Shown here one piece after another: positions 23,340-31,707 of a stretch of DNA of 46,931 nt (position 1 is the first letter of the stretch; each line of letters begins with the position of its first letter). The stretch is taken from positions 1 through 46,931 of the forward strand of contig CAKUDE010000015.1 in NCBI GenBank assembly GCA_934645175.1. The letters are read 5' to 3'. This DNA is from an uncultured Oscillospiraceae bacterium. Lineage in GTDB: Bacteria; Bacillota; Clostridia; Oscillospirales; Oscillospiraceae. The notes beneath the pieces were generated by a model, which was given only the letters and a program-made list of their open reading frames with translations, made no database searches and was not told the DNA's origin. The position numbers and the translations under genes were made by a program.

Positions 23340-24731
23340 CTAAGTGCCTGCCGCCTCCGCACGTTGCTTCGCCTGCAGCGAGGCAAACCGTTTCGCCGGA
23401 TGATAGCAAAGCAACGCAATCAAAATCAGCAGCATCGTTGTAGACAGGCTGATCGGATAGACCGTCATAATCGTCCGGAAGGTCCGGCTTTGCGGAAAGA
23501 CAAAACGAATCCACGCAATCCGTATACCGCAAACACCGAACGTCGTCAGCAGTGCGGGTACCAGCGAAATTCCGAAGCCGCGCAGATACCCGCTCATCAC
23601 CTCATACAGCAGGCTGAACGAATGTGACAGCATAACCAGCATCAGGCGAATATAACCGGTCTCCACCACCTCCGGGTCGCTGTTGAAAACCGCCAGCAGC
23701 GACTTCCCGAAGAACAGAAGTGTCGTAATGGCAGCGGCAAGCACAACGATCCCCTCCGCCAGACAAAGCAGGAGCGTTTTTCTGCAGCGCCGAAGTTCCC
23801 CGGCGCCAAAGTTCTGACCAACGAAAGTGGTGCAGGCTTGGGAAAATGAGTTGAGGATGTCATAGGTGATGATCTCAACATTGAACGCAGCGCTTGATGC
23901 CGCCATGGCCACAGTACCAAGGCTGTTGATAGCGGACTGGATAACAATGTTGGAAAGAGAAAACACTGCGCTTTGGATCCCGGCCGGCAGACCGATCCGC
24001 AAAATCCGCTTCAGGATCGCCGCATCGATCCGCAGACGTTTCGGGTCAAGCCGGATCTCCTGCGCGGTTCTGCGCAGTCTTCGGTAAAGCAGGGCGGCGC
24101 TGACCGCGTTTGAGAGCACCGTAGCGATGGCGACGCCGCTCACCGTCATATGCAGCATGGCCACGAAAAACAGATTCAGCAGCACATTCAAAACGCCGGA
24201 ACTTGCCAACGCGATCAGGGGGATTCTTGTTTCGCCCACGCTACGGAAAATCGCAGCTTCAAAATTATACAGCAGAATCACCGGCATTCCCGCCAGATAG
24301 ATCCGCAAATAAAGCAGCGCCATGGGAAGCACTTCCGCCGGTACATTCAAAAGGTTCAGCACCGGTGATGCAACCAGTTCCCCCACCAGCGCCACCAACG
24401 TGCCGCCAATCAGCGCCAAAAGCACGGAGGTGTGAACCGCCTTGCCGACATCCTCCCTGTTGCCGTTGCCGACGGCGTGGGCGATAACCACATTGGCGCC
24501 GAGTGCTATTCCGATAAAAAGATTGACAATCAGACCGATCAACGGACTGTTCGCACCAACCGCCGCCACGGCAATCGTCCGTTCGGCGCCTGTAAAGTTA
24601 CCGACTACCGCAATATCGGAGGCATTGAAGAGCTGCTCCAGAATGGCGGTCGCCGCCACCGGCAGCGCAAACTGCGGGATCTTATTCCAGATAGCGCCAT
24701 GCAGCATATCCAGCCGCTTTTTCCCTTTCAC
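23340..24731 (-). CDS. MATE-family multidrug or metabolite efflux transporter
   Basis: 463 residues from a GTG at 24731 (MKGKKRLDMLHGAIW; the ATG at codon 9 is an alternative start, as neither has a clear SD). Twelve hydrophobic segments in two homologous halves: first half has IPQFALPVAATAILEQLF, the second begins at about residue 245 with LKRILRIGLPAGIQSAVFSL. Typical MATE features include the FNASDIAVVG start and GxAxATVLSN. It exports drugs or metabolites by Na+ or H+ antiport at the membrane. The substrate cannot be read from the sequence. It has its own promoter and is followed by a methyltransferase. Confidence 0.9.
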   Translation of the reverse strand: MKGKKRLDMLHGAIWNKIPQFALPVAATAILEQLFNASDIAVVGNFTGAERTIAVAAVGANSPLIGLIVNLFIGIALGANVVIAHAVGNGNREDVGKAVHTSVLLALIGGTLVALVGELVASPVLNLLNVPAEVLPMALLYLRIYLAGMPVILLYNFEAAIFRSVGETRIPLIALASSGVLNVLLNLFFVAMLHMTVSGVAIATVLSNAVSAALLYRRLRRTAQEIRLDPKRLRIDAAILKRILRIGLPAGIQSAVFSLSNIVIQSAINSLGTVAMAASSAAFNVEIITYDILNSFSQACTTFVGQNFGAGELRRCRKTLLLCLAEGIVVLAAAITTLLFFGKSLLAVFNSDPEVVETGYIRLMLVMLSHSFSLLYEVMSGYLRGFGISLVPALLTTFGVCGIRIAWIRFVFPQSRTFRTIMTVYPISLSTTMLLILIALLCYHPAKRFASLQAKQRAEAAGT

Positions 24732-24777
24732 TTTTCCATGCTTCTTTCTGCCTGTCCTTCGGCTTTATTTCCGCGTT

Positions 24778-24806
24778 AGTATAGCGCTCCTTTTTTCTTC
24801 TGTCAA
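24778..24806 (-). promoter_or_regulatory. Promoter of the MATE gene
   Basis: Minus strand TTGACA (24806-24801), 17-bp spacer, TATACT (24783-24778). Confidence 0.82.
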
Positions 24807-24877
24807 CATACTGCGCCGGAATTTCCCGCTGCTGTGCCGAGCGAGCTGCATTTTGGGGCTGACTTCCTCTCCTCCTA

Positions 24878-24932
24878 TTGACAAGAAAATGGTTGCAGGG
24901 TATAATGCTTATATGCATCATACGATGCATAT
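24878..24932 (+). promoter_or_regulatory. Promoter of the GNAT gene with an inverted repeat at the start site
   Basis: TTGACA (24878-24883), 17-bp spacer, TATAAT (24901-24906). Right after the -10, ATATGCAT (24911-24918) and ATGCATAT (24925-24932) form a perfect 8-bp inverted repeat with 6-base spacing: an operator-like position, or a 5' mRNA hairpin. Confidence 0.75.
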
Positions 24933-25079
24933 CGCTTGTTTTATTTTGAGGGAAACACATATTGACCATAGCATCGCTCGGATGCGCACAGTATATTTGT
25001 CTGACCTCAGGGGGCGCTTCACAATTGTCCAGATCAGGTTATTCAAAACTATAAGTTCAGAGATCGGTACGGAGGTAGA

Positions 25080-25649
25080 ATGAAAATAGAAACAGAACGT
25101 CTTTTCCTGCGGGAAATGACGCCGGAGGATTTTAACGCGCTGTACGCCGTGCTTGCTGATTCCGACATCATGCAGCATTACCCTTACACCTTTGACGAGG
25201 CCCGCGTTGAAAACTGGATCAGCAAAAATATCGAGCGTTACCGTGTGTTCGGCTTCGGCCTGTGGGCGGTTTGCCTGAAATCTACGGGTGAGATGATCGG
25301 CGACTGCGGGCTGACCATGCAGAACATCAGTGGTACGATTCTGCCGGAGATTGGCTACCATATCGCAAAGGCATACCAGCGCCAAGGCTTTGCGAAAGAA
25401 GCGGCGCAGGCAGTTCGTGACTGGGCATTTACACACACGACCTTCGGCGTGGTGTATTCCTACATGAAAAAGGCAAACGCTCCGTCCTCCGCCACCGCCC
25501 GCGCAAACGGCATGACGCTGCGGAATGCATTTACCGATGATGAGGGCGAGCAGACTGTTGTATATGGCATCAGCCGCGAGGATTGGCGGAATCAACCAGC
25601 AGCATCGTTTCCCGGATGCATTGAGAGGTCCGGGTGCGAAAGTTACTAG
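25080..25649 (+). CDS. GNAT-family N-acetyltransferase (RimJ/RimL-like)
   Basis: 189 residues from ATG 25080 (SD GGAGG 4 bases away). The Acetyltransf_3 pattern is clear: ETERLFLREMTPEDFNALYA, FGLWAVCLKSTGEMIGDCGL, EIGYHIAKAYQRQGFAKEAA (acetyl-CoA-binding R-x-x-G-x-A form), and SYMKKANAPSSATARANGM. The usual C-terminal ending at YGISREDW is followed here by about 18 extra residues (NQPAASFPGCIERSGCESY) that look unrelated, perhaps reading through a changed stop. Substrate unknown: relatives modify ribosomal proteins, peptides or antibiotics. Confidence 0.87.
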   Translation: MKIETERLFLREMTPEDFNALYAVLADSDIMQHYPYTFDEARVENWISKNIERYRVFGFGLWAVCLKSTGEMIGDCGLTMQNISGTILPEIGYHIAKAYQRQGFAKEAAQAVRDWAFTHTTFGVVYSYMKKANAPSSATARANGMTLRNAFTDDEGEQTVVYGISREDWRNQPAASFPGCIERSGCESY

Positions 25650-25724
25650 AGAACGAGCGTCTGAAAGAGCGCGGCCTATATACTGTCGTCCTGCACTCCA
25701 GTGCTCCAATTTTTCGACCTGCTC

Positions 25725-25776
25725 TTGAAATTACCGCAGCCCCATGCTATACTAATAGTAACCGATCAGTCAGTTA
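25725..25776 (+). promoter_or_regulatory. Promoter and probable operator of the TetR-adhesin operon
   Basis: TTGAAA (25725-25730), 17-bp spacer, TATACT (25748-25753). Directly downstream an imperfect palindrome, TAACCGATC AGTCAGTTA (25759-25776), lies over the start site where a TetR repressor would act. SD AAGGAG follows. Confidence 0.7.
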
Positions 25777-25794
25777 AGAAAAGGAGCGGCATAT

Positions 25795-26397
25795 ATGAAG
25801 GTGACAGAGCAGCAGCACAACGAGCGCAAACGCGAAATGATGGAAAAATGCTTTGAATGCTATGCCGAAAACGGTCTGACAGGTACGGGCATCAAGGCTT
25901 TGGCCGCGGCCTGCGGCTGCACAACCGGAAATCTGTACTCCTATTTCAGCGGTGTAGACGAATTGATCATCGAATCCACTGCACATTGCATGGCAAAGGT
26001 CGAGGACGACTTTATGAAAAAGGCCCCGACCGATCCAAAGGATGTAATGCGCTTTATTGAGGAAGTCCCCTACTGGACGGCACGCGAGCACGGCAAGAAA
26101 TATCGGCTGATGTATCAGATTTACACCCATCCGAAATATATTGAATACGGCAAGCAGTTTTTTGACGGCGTGAACGAACGCTATACCGAGTATGCAAAGC
26201 AGCTTGAGCCGAAGATCGGCATTCCGTATACGACCATCACGCCGCTGATCTTCATATTCGTCCGTGCCTGTGTACACTTTGCCATGTTTGAGGACGAATA
26301 CTACCTAAAATCCCAGATGGAGATCTTGAAGCAGGGAGTTGACCTGTTTGCAGATAAATACCGCTCGCAATACTTGAACGGAGGTAGCGCAAAATGA
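25795..26397 (+). CDS. TetR-family transcriptional regulator
   Basis: 200 residues from ATG 25795. The N-terminal HTH reads KREMMEKCFECYAENGLTGT ... GIKALAAACGCTTGNLYSYF, the TetR arrangement; the C-terminal ligand domain (about 60-200) is of the poorly conserved TetR_C type. The stop overlaps the start of the surface-protein gene (ATGA), an arrangement that couples their translation. The 25759-25776 palindrome suggests autoregulation. The ligand is not predictable. Confidence 0.9.
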   Translation: MKVTEQQHNERKREMMEKCFECYAENGLTGTGIKALAAACGCTTGNLYSYFSGVDELIIESTAHCMAKVEDDFMKKAPTDPKDVMRFIEEVPYWTAREHGKKYRLMYQIYTHPKYIEYGKQFFDGVNERYTEYAKQLEPKIGIPYTTITPLIFIFVRACVHFAMFEDEYYLKSQMEILKQGVDLFADKYRSQYLNGGSAK

Positions 26398-28634
26398 AGA
26401 AACGAATACTCAGCATCCTGCTTTCCCTATGTATGGTACTCTGCTTTATACCGGCAGGAGTATCGGCCGAGGGAGAAACCGTCAAAACCGTCGCAACTGC
26501 GCAGGAGCTGACCGACGCATTGGCGGACAGCGCATACGACATCGTACGTCTGGTCAATGATATTGAGATCACCGGCACGATGCGGATCTCAAAAGGTCGC
26601 GAGGTTATCCTCGACCTGAACGGCTACGTTCTCGACTTGGGCGGGAATAAGATCTATGTCAATGATGCCAGCCTTGCAAGCAAGCTGACCATCATCGACA
26701 GCCGTCCCGATGAACCCCATAGGTTTACCCCCAACACTGACGGTCTTTGGGTGCGGGATGAAGCCAACGGCACAAAGGCCGTCAAGGGCGGCGTTATCAC
26801 CGGCGGTCACAGCGATGCTTCCGACTACTGCGGCGGTATCGATATCGGCAGGAACGGCACGGTCGTTATGAAGGCCGGTCATATCGTGGGCGGCTATGCC
26901 GACAGCAACGGCGGCGGTGTACATCTGGCCAGCGGCGGCATATTTACCATGAACGGCGGCAGCATCACCGGCTGCAAGGCCGGCAGCATGGGCGGCGGTG
27001 TGCACATGGACAGAGGCACGTTCACCATGAACGGCGGCAGCATTACCGACTGTGCGGCACGGGACGGCGGCGGTGTGTTTGTGGGCGGCGGCACGTTCAC
27101 GCTGAACAACGGAACGATCCAGGGCTGCACGGCAAATGAAGCGAATGGATGCGGCGGCGGCGGTGTGTATGTGGACTGCGGCTACCAGTTTACCATGACC
27201 GGTGGCAGCATCACCGACTGCAAAGCACAGGACGGCGGCGGTGCGTTTGTGGGCGGCGGCACGATGAGCGCAGGCGGCGGCACGGTGGACGGTACGGTCG
27301 TGGTCAGTGCCGCTTACGATTATAGCAGCGGCAGCTGGATCTCCGGCGTCATCCAAAGCGCTGCGGGCAGCACCGGCGCCACCGAGTTCAAGCAGGACGT
27401 GACCAACCACGGCGAGATCAGGCACGGCACGTTCTCCGGCACAGTGACGGTCAACGGCAGTGATTCTCCCAGCACGATCAGCGGCGGCGTGTTCAATGGG
27501 CCGGTAAATATGACTGGTGGCTCGCAAGGCAATAGCATAAGCGGCGGCACGTTCAACGATACAGTGACCGTCGGCATAGGAAGAGTCAGCGGCGGCACAT
27601 TTGAAAAAGACGTGGTGGTGAACGATATTGATGGGCGTACACAACCCGAGTTCGTAGGTGGCACATTCGGCGGACTGATAATAAACAACAACGAGAGGGC
27701 CATATTCGCTGGCGCATACAGCCCGCTAGGCATCGTTGGGGAAGCACCGAAGGGTCAAAATTATACCTACTGCAAAGTCACCTTTGACCTGGCGGGCGGT
27801 GAGATGGACTATCGGGTGCGGTATTTCCGAGAGAACAGGGAAATCTCCGGCAAAATCGTACCCAGTCGGGCAGGCTACCTCTTCAAGGGCTGGTATAACG
27901 GCAAGAATCCGTGGGATCACGTCAACGACACGGTCATCGGAGACATGACCCTGACGGCCAGGTGGACGGAGTGCGATCACAGCGGACACACCGGGGTGCA
28001 GCCTACCTGCACAGATGCAGTGACCTGCACCGCCTGCGGCGGGACAATCGCTGCACTGGGACACGACTGGAGTCCGTGGACAGGCAACGGCGACAACACC
28101 CACACCCATAGCTGCCTGCGGGTCGGCTGCGGGTACACGGAGACGTTTGGCTGTGCGGACGGGAATAACGACCATACCTGCGACGATTGCGGCAAGACCA
28201 TCTCCAACCACGAGGATACGGACAAAAACCACGTCTGCGATTTCTGTGGTAAGGTGATCAGCAACCATACCGGAGGAGTGGCGACCTGCGCCGACAAGGC
28301 GGTGTGCGAGGTCTGCGGAGACGCCTACGGAGAGCTTGATGCAAGGAATCATGCAAACCTGATACACTTCCCTGCAAAGGCAGCGACAAAGGAAGCCGAT
28401 GGCAATATCGAATATTGGTACTGCGACGGTTGCAATCAGTATTACGGCGACGCCGCGGCGACGAACGAAATCACCAAGGCGGACACCGTAACCGCGAAGT
28501 TGCCGGACAATCCGAAGACCCCCGAGACCGGCGATCAAAGCAGCCTTATACTGTGGATTTCATTGCTGTTTATCAGCGGCAGCGCCATGATTGGCACGGT
28601 GGTTGTACGCGGAAGGAAAAAGCACAACAGTTAA
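26394..28634 (+). CDS. Cell-wall-anchored beta-helix surface protein with Cys-rich repeats
   Basis: 746 residues. Signal peptide (MKKRILSILLSLCMVLCFIP, cleaved near VSA). About residues 90-440 form a right-handed beta-helix-like region: GGG-rich turns such as GGGVHLASGGIFTMNGGSIT repeat four or five times from 172 to 300, then SGGTF-type turns. Residues 460-525 are an InlB B-repeat/Flg_new domain (TFDLAGGE ... GYLFKGWYNG ... LTARW). Residues 527-690 hold repeated CxxC units (CTACGG, CDDCGK, CDFCGK, CEVCGD), probably small zinc ribbons. At the end NPKTPETGDQSS is an LPxTG-like sorting signal (TPETG) before a hydrophobic segment and RGRKKHNS. It should be sortase-anchored and adhesive, and is co-expressed with the TetR gene it overlaps. 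Confidence 0.85.
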   Translation: MKKRILSILLSLCMVLCFIPAGVSAEGETVKTVATAQELTDALADSAYDIVRLVNDIEITGTMRISKGREVILDLNGYVLDLGGNKIYVNDASLASKLTIIDSRPDEPHRFTPNTDGLWVRDEANGTKAVKGGVITGGHSDASDYCGGIDIGRNGTVVMKAGHIVGGYADSNGGGVHLASGGIFTMNGGSITGCKAGSMGGGVHMDRGTFTMNGGSITDCAARDGGGVFVGGGTFTLNNGTIQGCTANEANGCGGGGVYVDCGYQFTMTGGSITDCKAQDGGGAFVGGGTMSAGGGTVDGTVVVSAAYDYSSGSWISGVIQSAAGSTGATEFKQDVTNHGEIRHGTFSGTVTVNGSDSPSTISGGVFNGPVNMTGGSQGNSISGGTFNDTVTVGIGRVSGGTFEKDVVVNDIDGRTQPEFVGGTFGGLIINNNERAIFAGAYSPLGIVGEAPKGQNYTYCKVTFDLAGGEMDYRVRYFRENREISGKIVPSRAGYLFKGWYNGKNPWDHVNDTVIGDMTLTARWTECDHSGHTGVQPTCTDAVTCTACGGTIAALGHDWSPWTGNGDNTHTHSCLRVGCGYTETFGCADGNNDHTCDDCGKTISNHEDTDKNHVCDFCGKVISNHTGGVATCADKAVCEVCGDAYGELDARNHANLIHFPAKAATKEADGNIEYWYCDGCNQYYGDAAATNEITKADTVTAKLPDNPKTPETGDQSSLILWISLLFISGSAMIGTVVVRGRKKHNS

Positions 28635-28655
28635 CAGCACGAGGACGGTAAAGCG

Positions 28656-29081
28656 ATGGATATATGGGAAAAGCTCTATCAACAGGCAAAAAAGGAATAT
28701 CACCCGGAGGAGGTTACGCCATTCGTCTATGCGCACCATGTGGTATGCGCTCTGGAAAGCGAGGACGGAACGATCTATACGGGCTTCTGTATTGAGGCCT
28801 GCAGCGGTGTGATGAACCTGTGCGCAGAGCGTGTGGCTGCGCTGAATATGTATGTGAACAGCGGTCAGACAAAAATCAAACGACTGATCGCCTTCCGGGA
28901 TCAGGCGCCGTCCGGCGGCGGGAGCGGAATGCCGTGCGGTGCGTGCCGCGAGTTTTTGTACCAGCTCAACGAGGAAAACGAAAGCACGGAGATTATGGTA
29001 AACTACGAAGCCCGTGAGACCGTTACCCTCAAGGAGCTGATGCCGGGTTGGTGGGGAAAAGAACGCTATTTGAACGGATGA
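28656..29081 (+). CDS. Cytidine deaminase family protein
   Basis: 141 residues, SD GAGG about 10 bases before ATG 28656. Zinc-site motifs: CAERVAALNMYV (C-A-E, with Glu as proton shuttle) and MPCGACREFL (PCxxC). FCIEACSGVMNLCAERV replaces the usual FNVENASYGLTNCAER of housekeeping CDA, recalling blasticidin-S-deaminase and other small-molecule deaminases. It probably deaminates cytidine or a cytosine-containing antibiotic. It follows the surface protein gene by 21 bases, possibly in one transcript with TetR and the surface protein. Confidence 0.85.
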   Translation: MDIWEKLYQQAKKEYHPEEVTPFVYAHHVVCALESEDGTIYTGFCIEACSGVMNLCAERVAALNMYVNSGQTKIKRLIAFRDQAPSGGGSGMPCGACREFLYQLNEENESTEIMVNYEARETVTLKELMPGWWGKERYLNG

Positions 29082-29112
29082 TTCCATGTAAGCGAGAAAG
29101 AACAAGCCGAGA

Positions 29113-29649
29113 ATGGAGGCGTTGAAAACCGTCATGTGCGATTCATTGACCGTGAACGACACAGAGTACACCATGCTCCGACTCCTTGGGAGGGGAAAGG
29201 GCGGCTACTCCTACCTTGTGACAGACGGGGCGACGCCGTATGTCTTAAAGCAGATCCATCACGAACCGTGCGACTACTACACCTTCGGCGACAAGCTGCA
29301 GGCCGAGCTGCGCGACTATGAAACGCTTTGGAGGCTCGGCATTCCCATGCCCAAGCTTCTGGCTGCAGACGACCGGCAGGAACGTATTCTGAAAGAATAC
29401 ATCGCCGGGCCGACCGTTGCGGAGCTGCTCAAAGCGGGACGGATGGAACCGGCGCTTACGGAGCAGGTACGCGCCATGTGCCGTCTGCTTTACCCTGCCG
29501 GATTGAATATTGACTACTACCCTACCAACTTCGTCTCCCGCAGCGGAAAGCTTTATTATATCGACTATGAATGCAATTCCTACATGGAGCAATGGGATTT
29601 TGAGCATTGGGGCCTCCGCTATTGGACGGAGGCAGCAGGCGAAGTGTAA
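29113..29649 (+). CDS. Small protein-kinase-fold protein
   Basis: 178 residues. Kinase-fold landmarks: LLGRGKGGYSYLV (glycine loop), YVLKQIHHE (the Lys of VAIK), ELRDYETLWRLGIPMP with the alphaC Glu, ILKEYIAGPTVAELL (hinge), NIDYYPTNFVSRSGKLYYID (H/N-x-D-x4-N catalytic loop, where the D and N are present) and a DFE-like YIDYE. The small C-lobe resembles APH/RIO-like or Kdo-type kinases. The start at ATG 29113 has no good SD, and a start at codon 8 is possible. Phosphoacceptor unknown. Head-to-tail after the deaminase (31 bases), ended by a strong terminator. Confidence 0.78.
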   Translation: MEALKTVMCDSLTVNDTEYTMLRLLGRGKGGYSYLVTDGATPYVLKQIHHEPCDYYTFGDKLQAELRDYETLWRLGIPMPKLLAADDRQERILKEYIAGPTVAELLKAGRMEPALTEQVRAMCRLLYPAGLNIDYYPTNFVSRSGKLYYIDYECNSYMEQWDFEHWGLRYWTEAAGEV

Positions 29650-29663
29650 TCCCGCCAATCGAT

Positions 29664-29709
29664 AAAAGCCGCCCCATATCGCCGGAAACAGCGATATGGG
29701 ACGGCTTTT
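29664..29709. terminator. Bidirectional terminator between the kinase gene and lysS
   Basis: AAAAGCCG ... CCATATCGC pairs with GCGATATGG ... CGGCTTTT; A and T tracts on both sides serve the two converging genes. Confidence 0.9.
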
Positions 29710-29756
29710 CTGTCCCGGAGGGGGGGCTCCGGAGCTTCCGATTATTTCAAATTGAG

Positions 29757-31691
29757 TCAATACAGCTTCGCGCCTGCCGGAATGTGAGGATCGACCATCA
29801 GCAAATGCAACTTTTCTTCGCCGTTTTCGTGATGCACAGCGGAGATCAGCATACCGCAGGAGTCGATGCCCATCATGGGTCTGGGCGGCAGATTGGTGAT
29901 GGCGATGCAGGTCTTGCCTACCAGCTCCTCCGGCTCATAATAGGCATGAATTCCGCTCAAAATTACGCGATCGGTGCCGCTTCCGTCATCCAAGACGAAT
30001 TTTAAGAGCTTCTTGGACTTCTTCACAGCCTCACATTGCTTAACCTTCACGGCGCGGAAATCAGACTTGGAAAAAGTCTCAAAATCGACAAAATCCGAGA
30101 ACAGCGGCTCGATCTGCACATTGGAAAAATCAATCCTCTCCGCAGTCACAGGCTGTGCGGTCTCAATCTTGTCAGTCTTTGTTTCCTCCCGTCTGGACTG
30201 CTTGATCGGCTTCATCGTTGGGAAGAGGATGACGTCGCGGATAGTCTCGGAGCCGGTCAAAAGCATGACGCAGCGGTCAATTCCCATGCCCATGCCTCCC
30301 GTAGGCGGCATACCGTACTCCATCGCGTTGAGGAAATCCTCGTCCAGCATTTCCGTTTCCTCGTCACCGCGCTCACGCTGCTCGACCTGCTTTTCAAAGC
30401 GCTTGCGCTGATCGATCGGATCGTTCAGCTCGGAATATGCATTTGCCATTTCCGAGTGGCAAATAAACAGCTCAAAGCGCTCTGTCAGACGTGGGTCGGA
30501 CGGGCTGCGCTTGGTCAGCGGACTGACCTCAACGGGATACATGGTGATAAAGGTCGGCTGAACCAGGAATGCCTCGACCTTCTCATCGAACACGGTATAA
30601 AGCGCGTTGCCCCACGTCGGCTCGGCAGCGGGATTCAGCTCCACGCCGACACTCCTTGCCGCAGCAACGGCCTCGGCATCGTCCGTGATCGCGCCAAAAT
30701 CGACACCGACATACTCGCGCACGGCCTCGATCATGGTCATCCTGCGCCAGCCGGGCGCCAGCGAGATCTTCTCGCCCATCCACTCCACATCGTAAGTGCC
30801 GAGGATCTCCATGGCCGCGCCGGAAAGGACGCCCTCGGCAATGTCCATCATATCGTGGAAGTCGGCATAAGCCTGATACAGCTCTACGGTCGTGAATTCG
30901 GGATTATGCTTGGGGTCCATCCCCTCGTTGCGGAAGATGCGCCCAACCTCGTACACACGGTCAATTCCGCCGATAATCAGGCGCTTCAGCGGCAGCTCGG
31001 TGGCAATACGCAGATACATATCGATGTCCAGCGTATTGTGGTGCGTCACAAAGGGGCGAGCCGCCGCGCCGCCGGCAATGGTGTTCAGCACCGGCGTTTC
31101 CACCTCCATGAAATCTCTCGCATCCAGATAGCTGCGCAGGAAGCGGATAAAACGGGAGCGGACGCGGAAAGCGTTCTTCACCTCCGGGTTTACCATCAGA
31201 TCGACATAACGCTGGCGGTAGCGGGTCTCCACGTTTGTCAGGCCGTGGTACTTGTCCGGCAGCGGAAGCAGCGACTTCGACAGTAACTGCACCTCATGGG
31301 CGCGCACGGAAATCTCGCCGCGCTGCGTGCGGAAAACGTCGCCGTGAACGCCGACAATATCGCCGATGTCGAGCTTCCGGCAGTCCTCAAAATCGGCCTC
31401 GCTCATCTCGTCGAATTTCAGATAGAGCTGAATCCGGCCGGTATCATCCTGAAGGTCACAGAACAGCACCTTGCCCATGCCGCGCTTGGACATAATGCGG
31501 CCGGCAACGGCGACATTCTTCCCTTCCAGCGCCTCAAAGCCGTCGCGAATCTGCGCCGACTTCGTATCAAACGCAAAGCGCGTCCGCAGGAAGGGGTCCT
31601 TCCCTTCCGACTGAAGCTGCGCCAGCTTTTCACGACGAACACGCGCCTGATCGACCAGCGACAGCTCCTCCTGGGGTACGAATTTTGCCAC
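29757..31691 (-). CDS. lysS: Lysyl-tRNA synthetase (class II) with C-terminal tRNA-binding domain
   Basis: 644 residues from GTG 31691 (SD GGAGGAG 7 bases upstream). An N-terminal OB anticodon domain (about 60-165, VAGRIMSKRGMGKVLF) precedes the class II catalytic core: RYRQRYVDLM, FMEVETPVLN (motif 1), RIFRNEGMDPKHNPEFTTVE (motif 2), and GMGMGIDRCVML (motif 3). Residues about 535-644 add a Trbp111/EMAP-like OB domain (FSKSDFRAVKVKQCEAV, GIHAYYEPEELVGK, ISAVHHENGEEKLHLL), which raises tRNA affinity. The same extension is normal in bacterial MetRS but found in only some clostridial LysRS. It charges tRNA-Lys. Follows greA by 16 bases; there is no room for a T-box. Confidence 0.96.
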   Translation of the reverse strand: MAKFVPQEELSLVDQARVRREKLAQLQSEGKDPFLRTRFAFDTKSAQIRDGFEALEGKNVAVAGRIMSKRGMGKVLFCDLQDDTGRIQLYLKFDEMSEADFEDCRKLDIGDIVGVHGDVFRTQRGEISVRAHEVQLLSKSLLPLPDKYHGLTNVETRYRQRYVDLMVNPEVKNAFRVRSRFIRFLRSYLDARDFMEVETPVLNTIAGGAAARPFVTHHNTLDIDMYLRIATELPLKRLIIGGIDRVYEVGRIFRNEGMDPKHNPEFTTVELYQAYADFHDMMDIAEGVLSGAAMEILGTYDVEWMGEKISLAPGWRRMTMIEAVREYVGVDFGAITDDAEAVAAARSVGVELNPAAEPTWGNALYTVFDEKVEAFLVQPTFITMYPVEVSPLTKRSPSDPRLTERFELFICHSEMANAYSELNDPIDQRKRFEKQVEQRERGDEETEMLDEDFLNAMEYGMPPTGGMGMGIDRCVMLLTGSETIRDVILFPTMKPIKQSRREETKTDKIETAQPVTAERIDFSNVQIEPLFSDFVDFETFSKSDFRAVKVKQCEAVKKSKKLLKFVLDDGSGTDRVILSGIHAYYEPEELVGKTCIAITNLPPRPMMGIDSCGMLISAVHHENGEEKLHLLMVDPHIPAGAKLY

Positions 31692-31707
31692 GGGAATGCT
31701 CCTCCTT

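Larger units (their letters stand above)
24732..25079. other. Gene-free region between the MATE and GNAT genes
   Basis: 348 bases holding divergent promoters (24778-24806 minus; 24878-24906 plus) and a leader of about 165 bases for the GNAT gene. The leader contains a 56-codon frame from ATG 24914 that ends on the GNAT start (ATGA), but it has no SD and no recognisable sequence. Confidence 0.6.

Noticed and set aside
24914..25083. 56-codon gene upstream of the GNAT gene
   Set aside because: No SD, no recognisable sequence; kept only as a possible leader frame.
26917..27260. Short regular repeats that could suggest a CRISPR array
   Set aside because: They are Gly-rich coding repeats in frame with the surface protein, without conserved repeat/spacer structure or cas genes.
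26589..27644. Minus-strand open frame of 351 codons with Ala-His-rich repeats
   Set aside because: Mirror of the Gly-rich repeats of the surface protein, in register with it; no SD.
31692..31707. Possible T-box upstream of lysS
   Set aside because: Only 16 bases separate greA and lysS.
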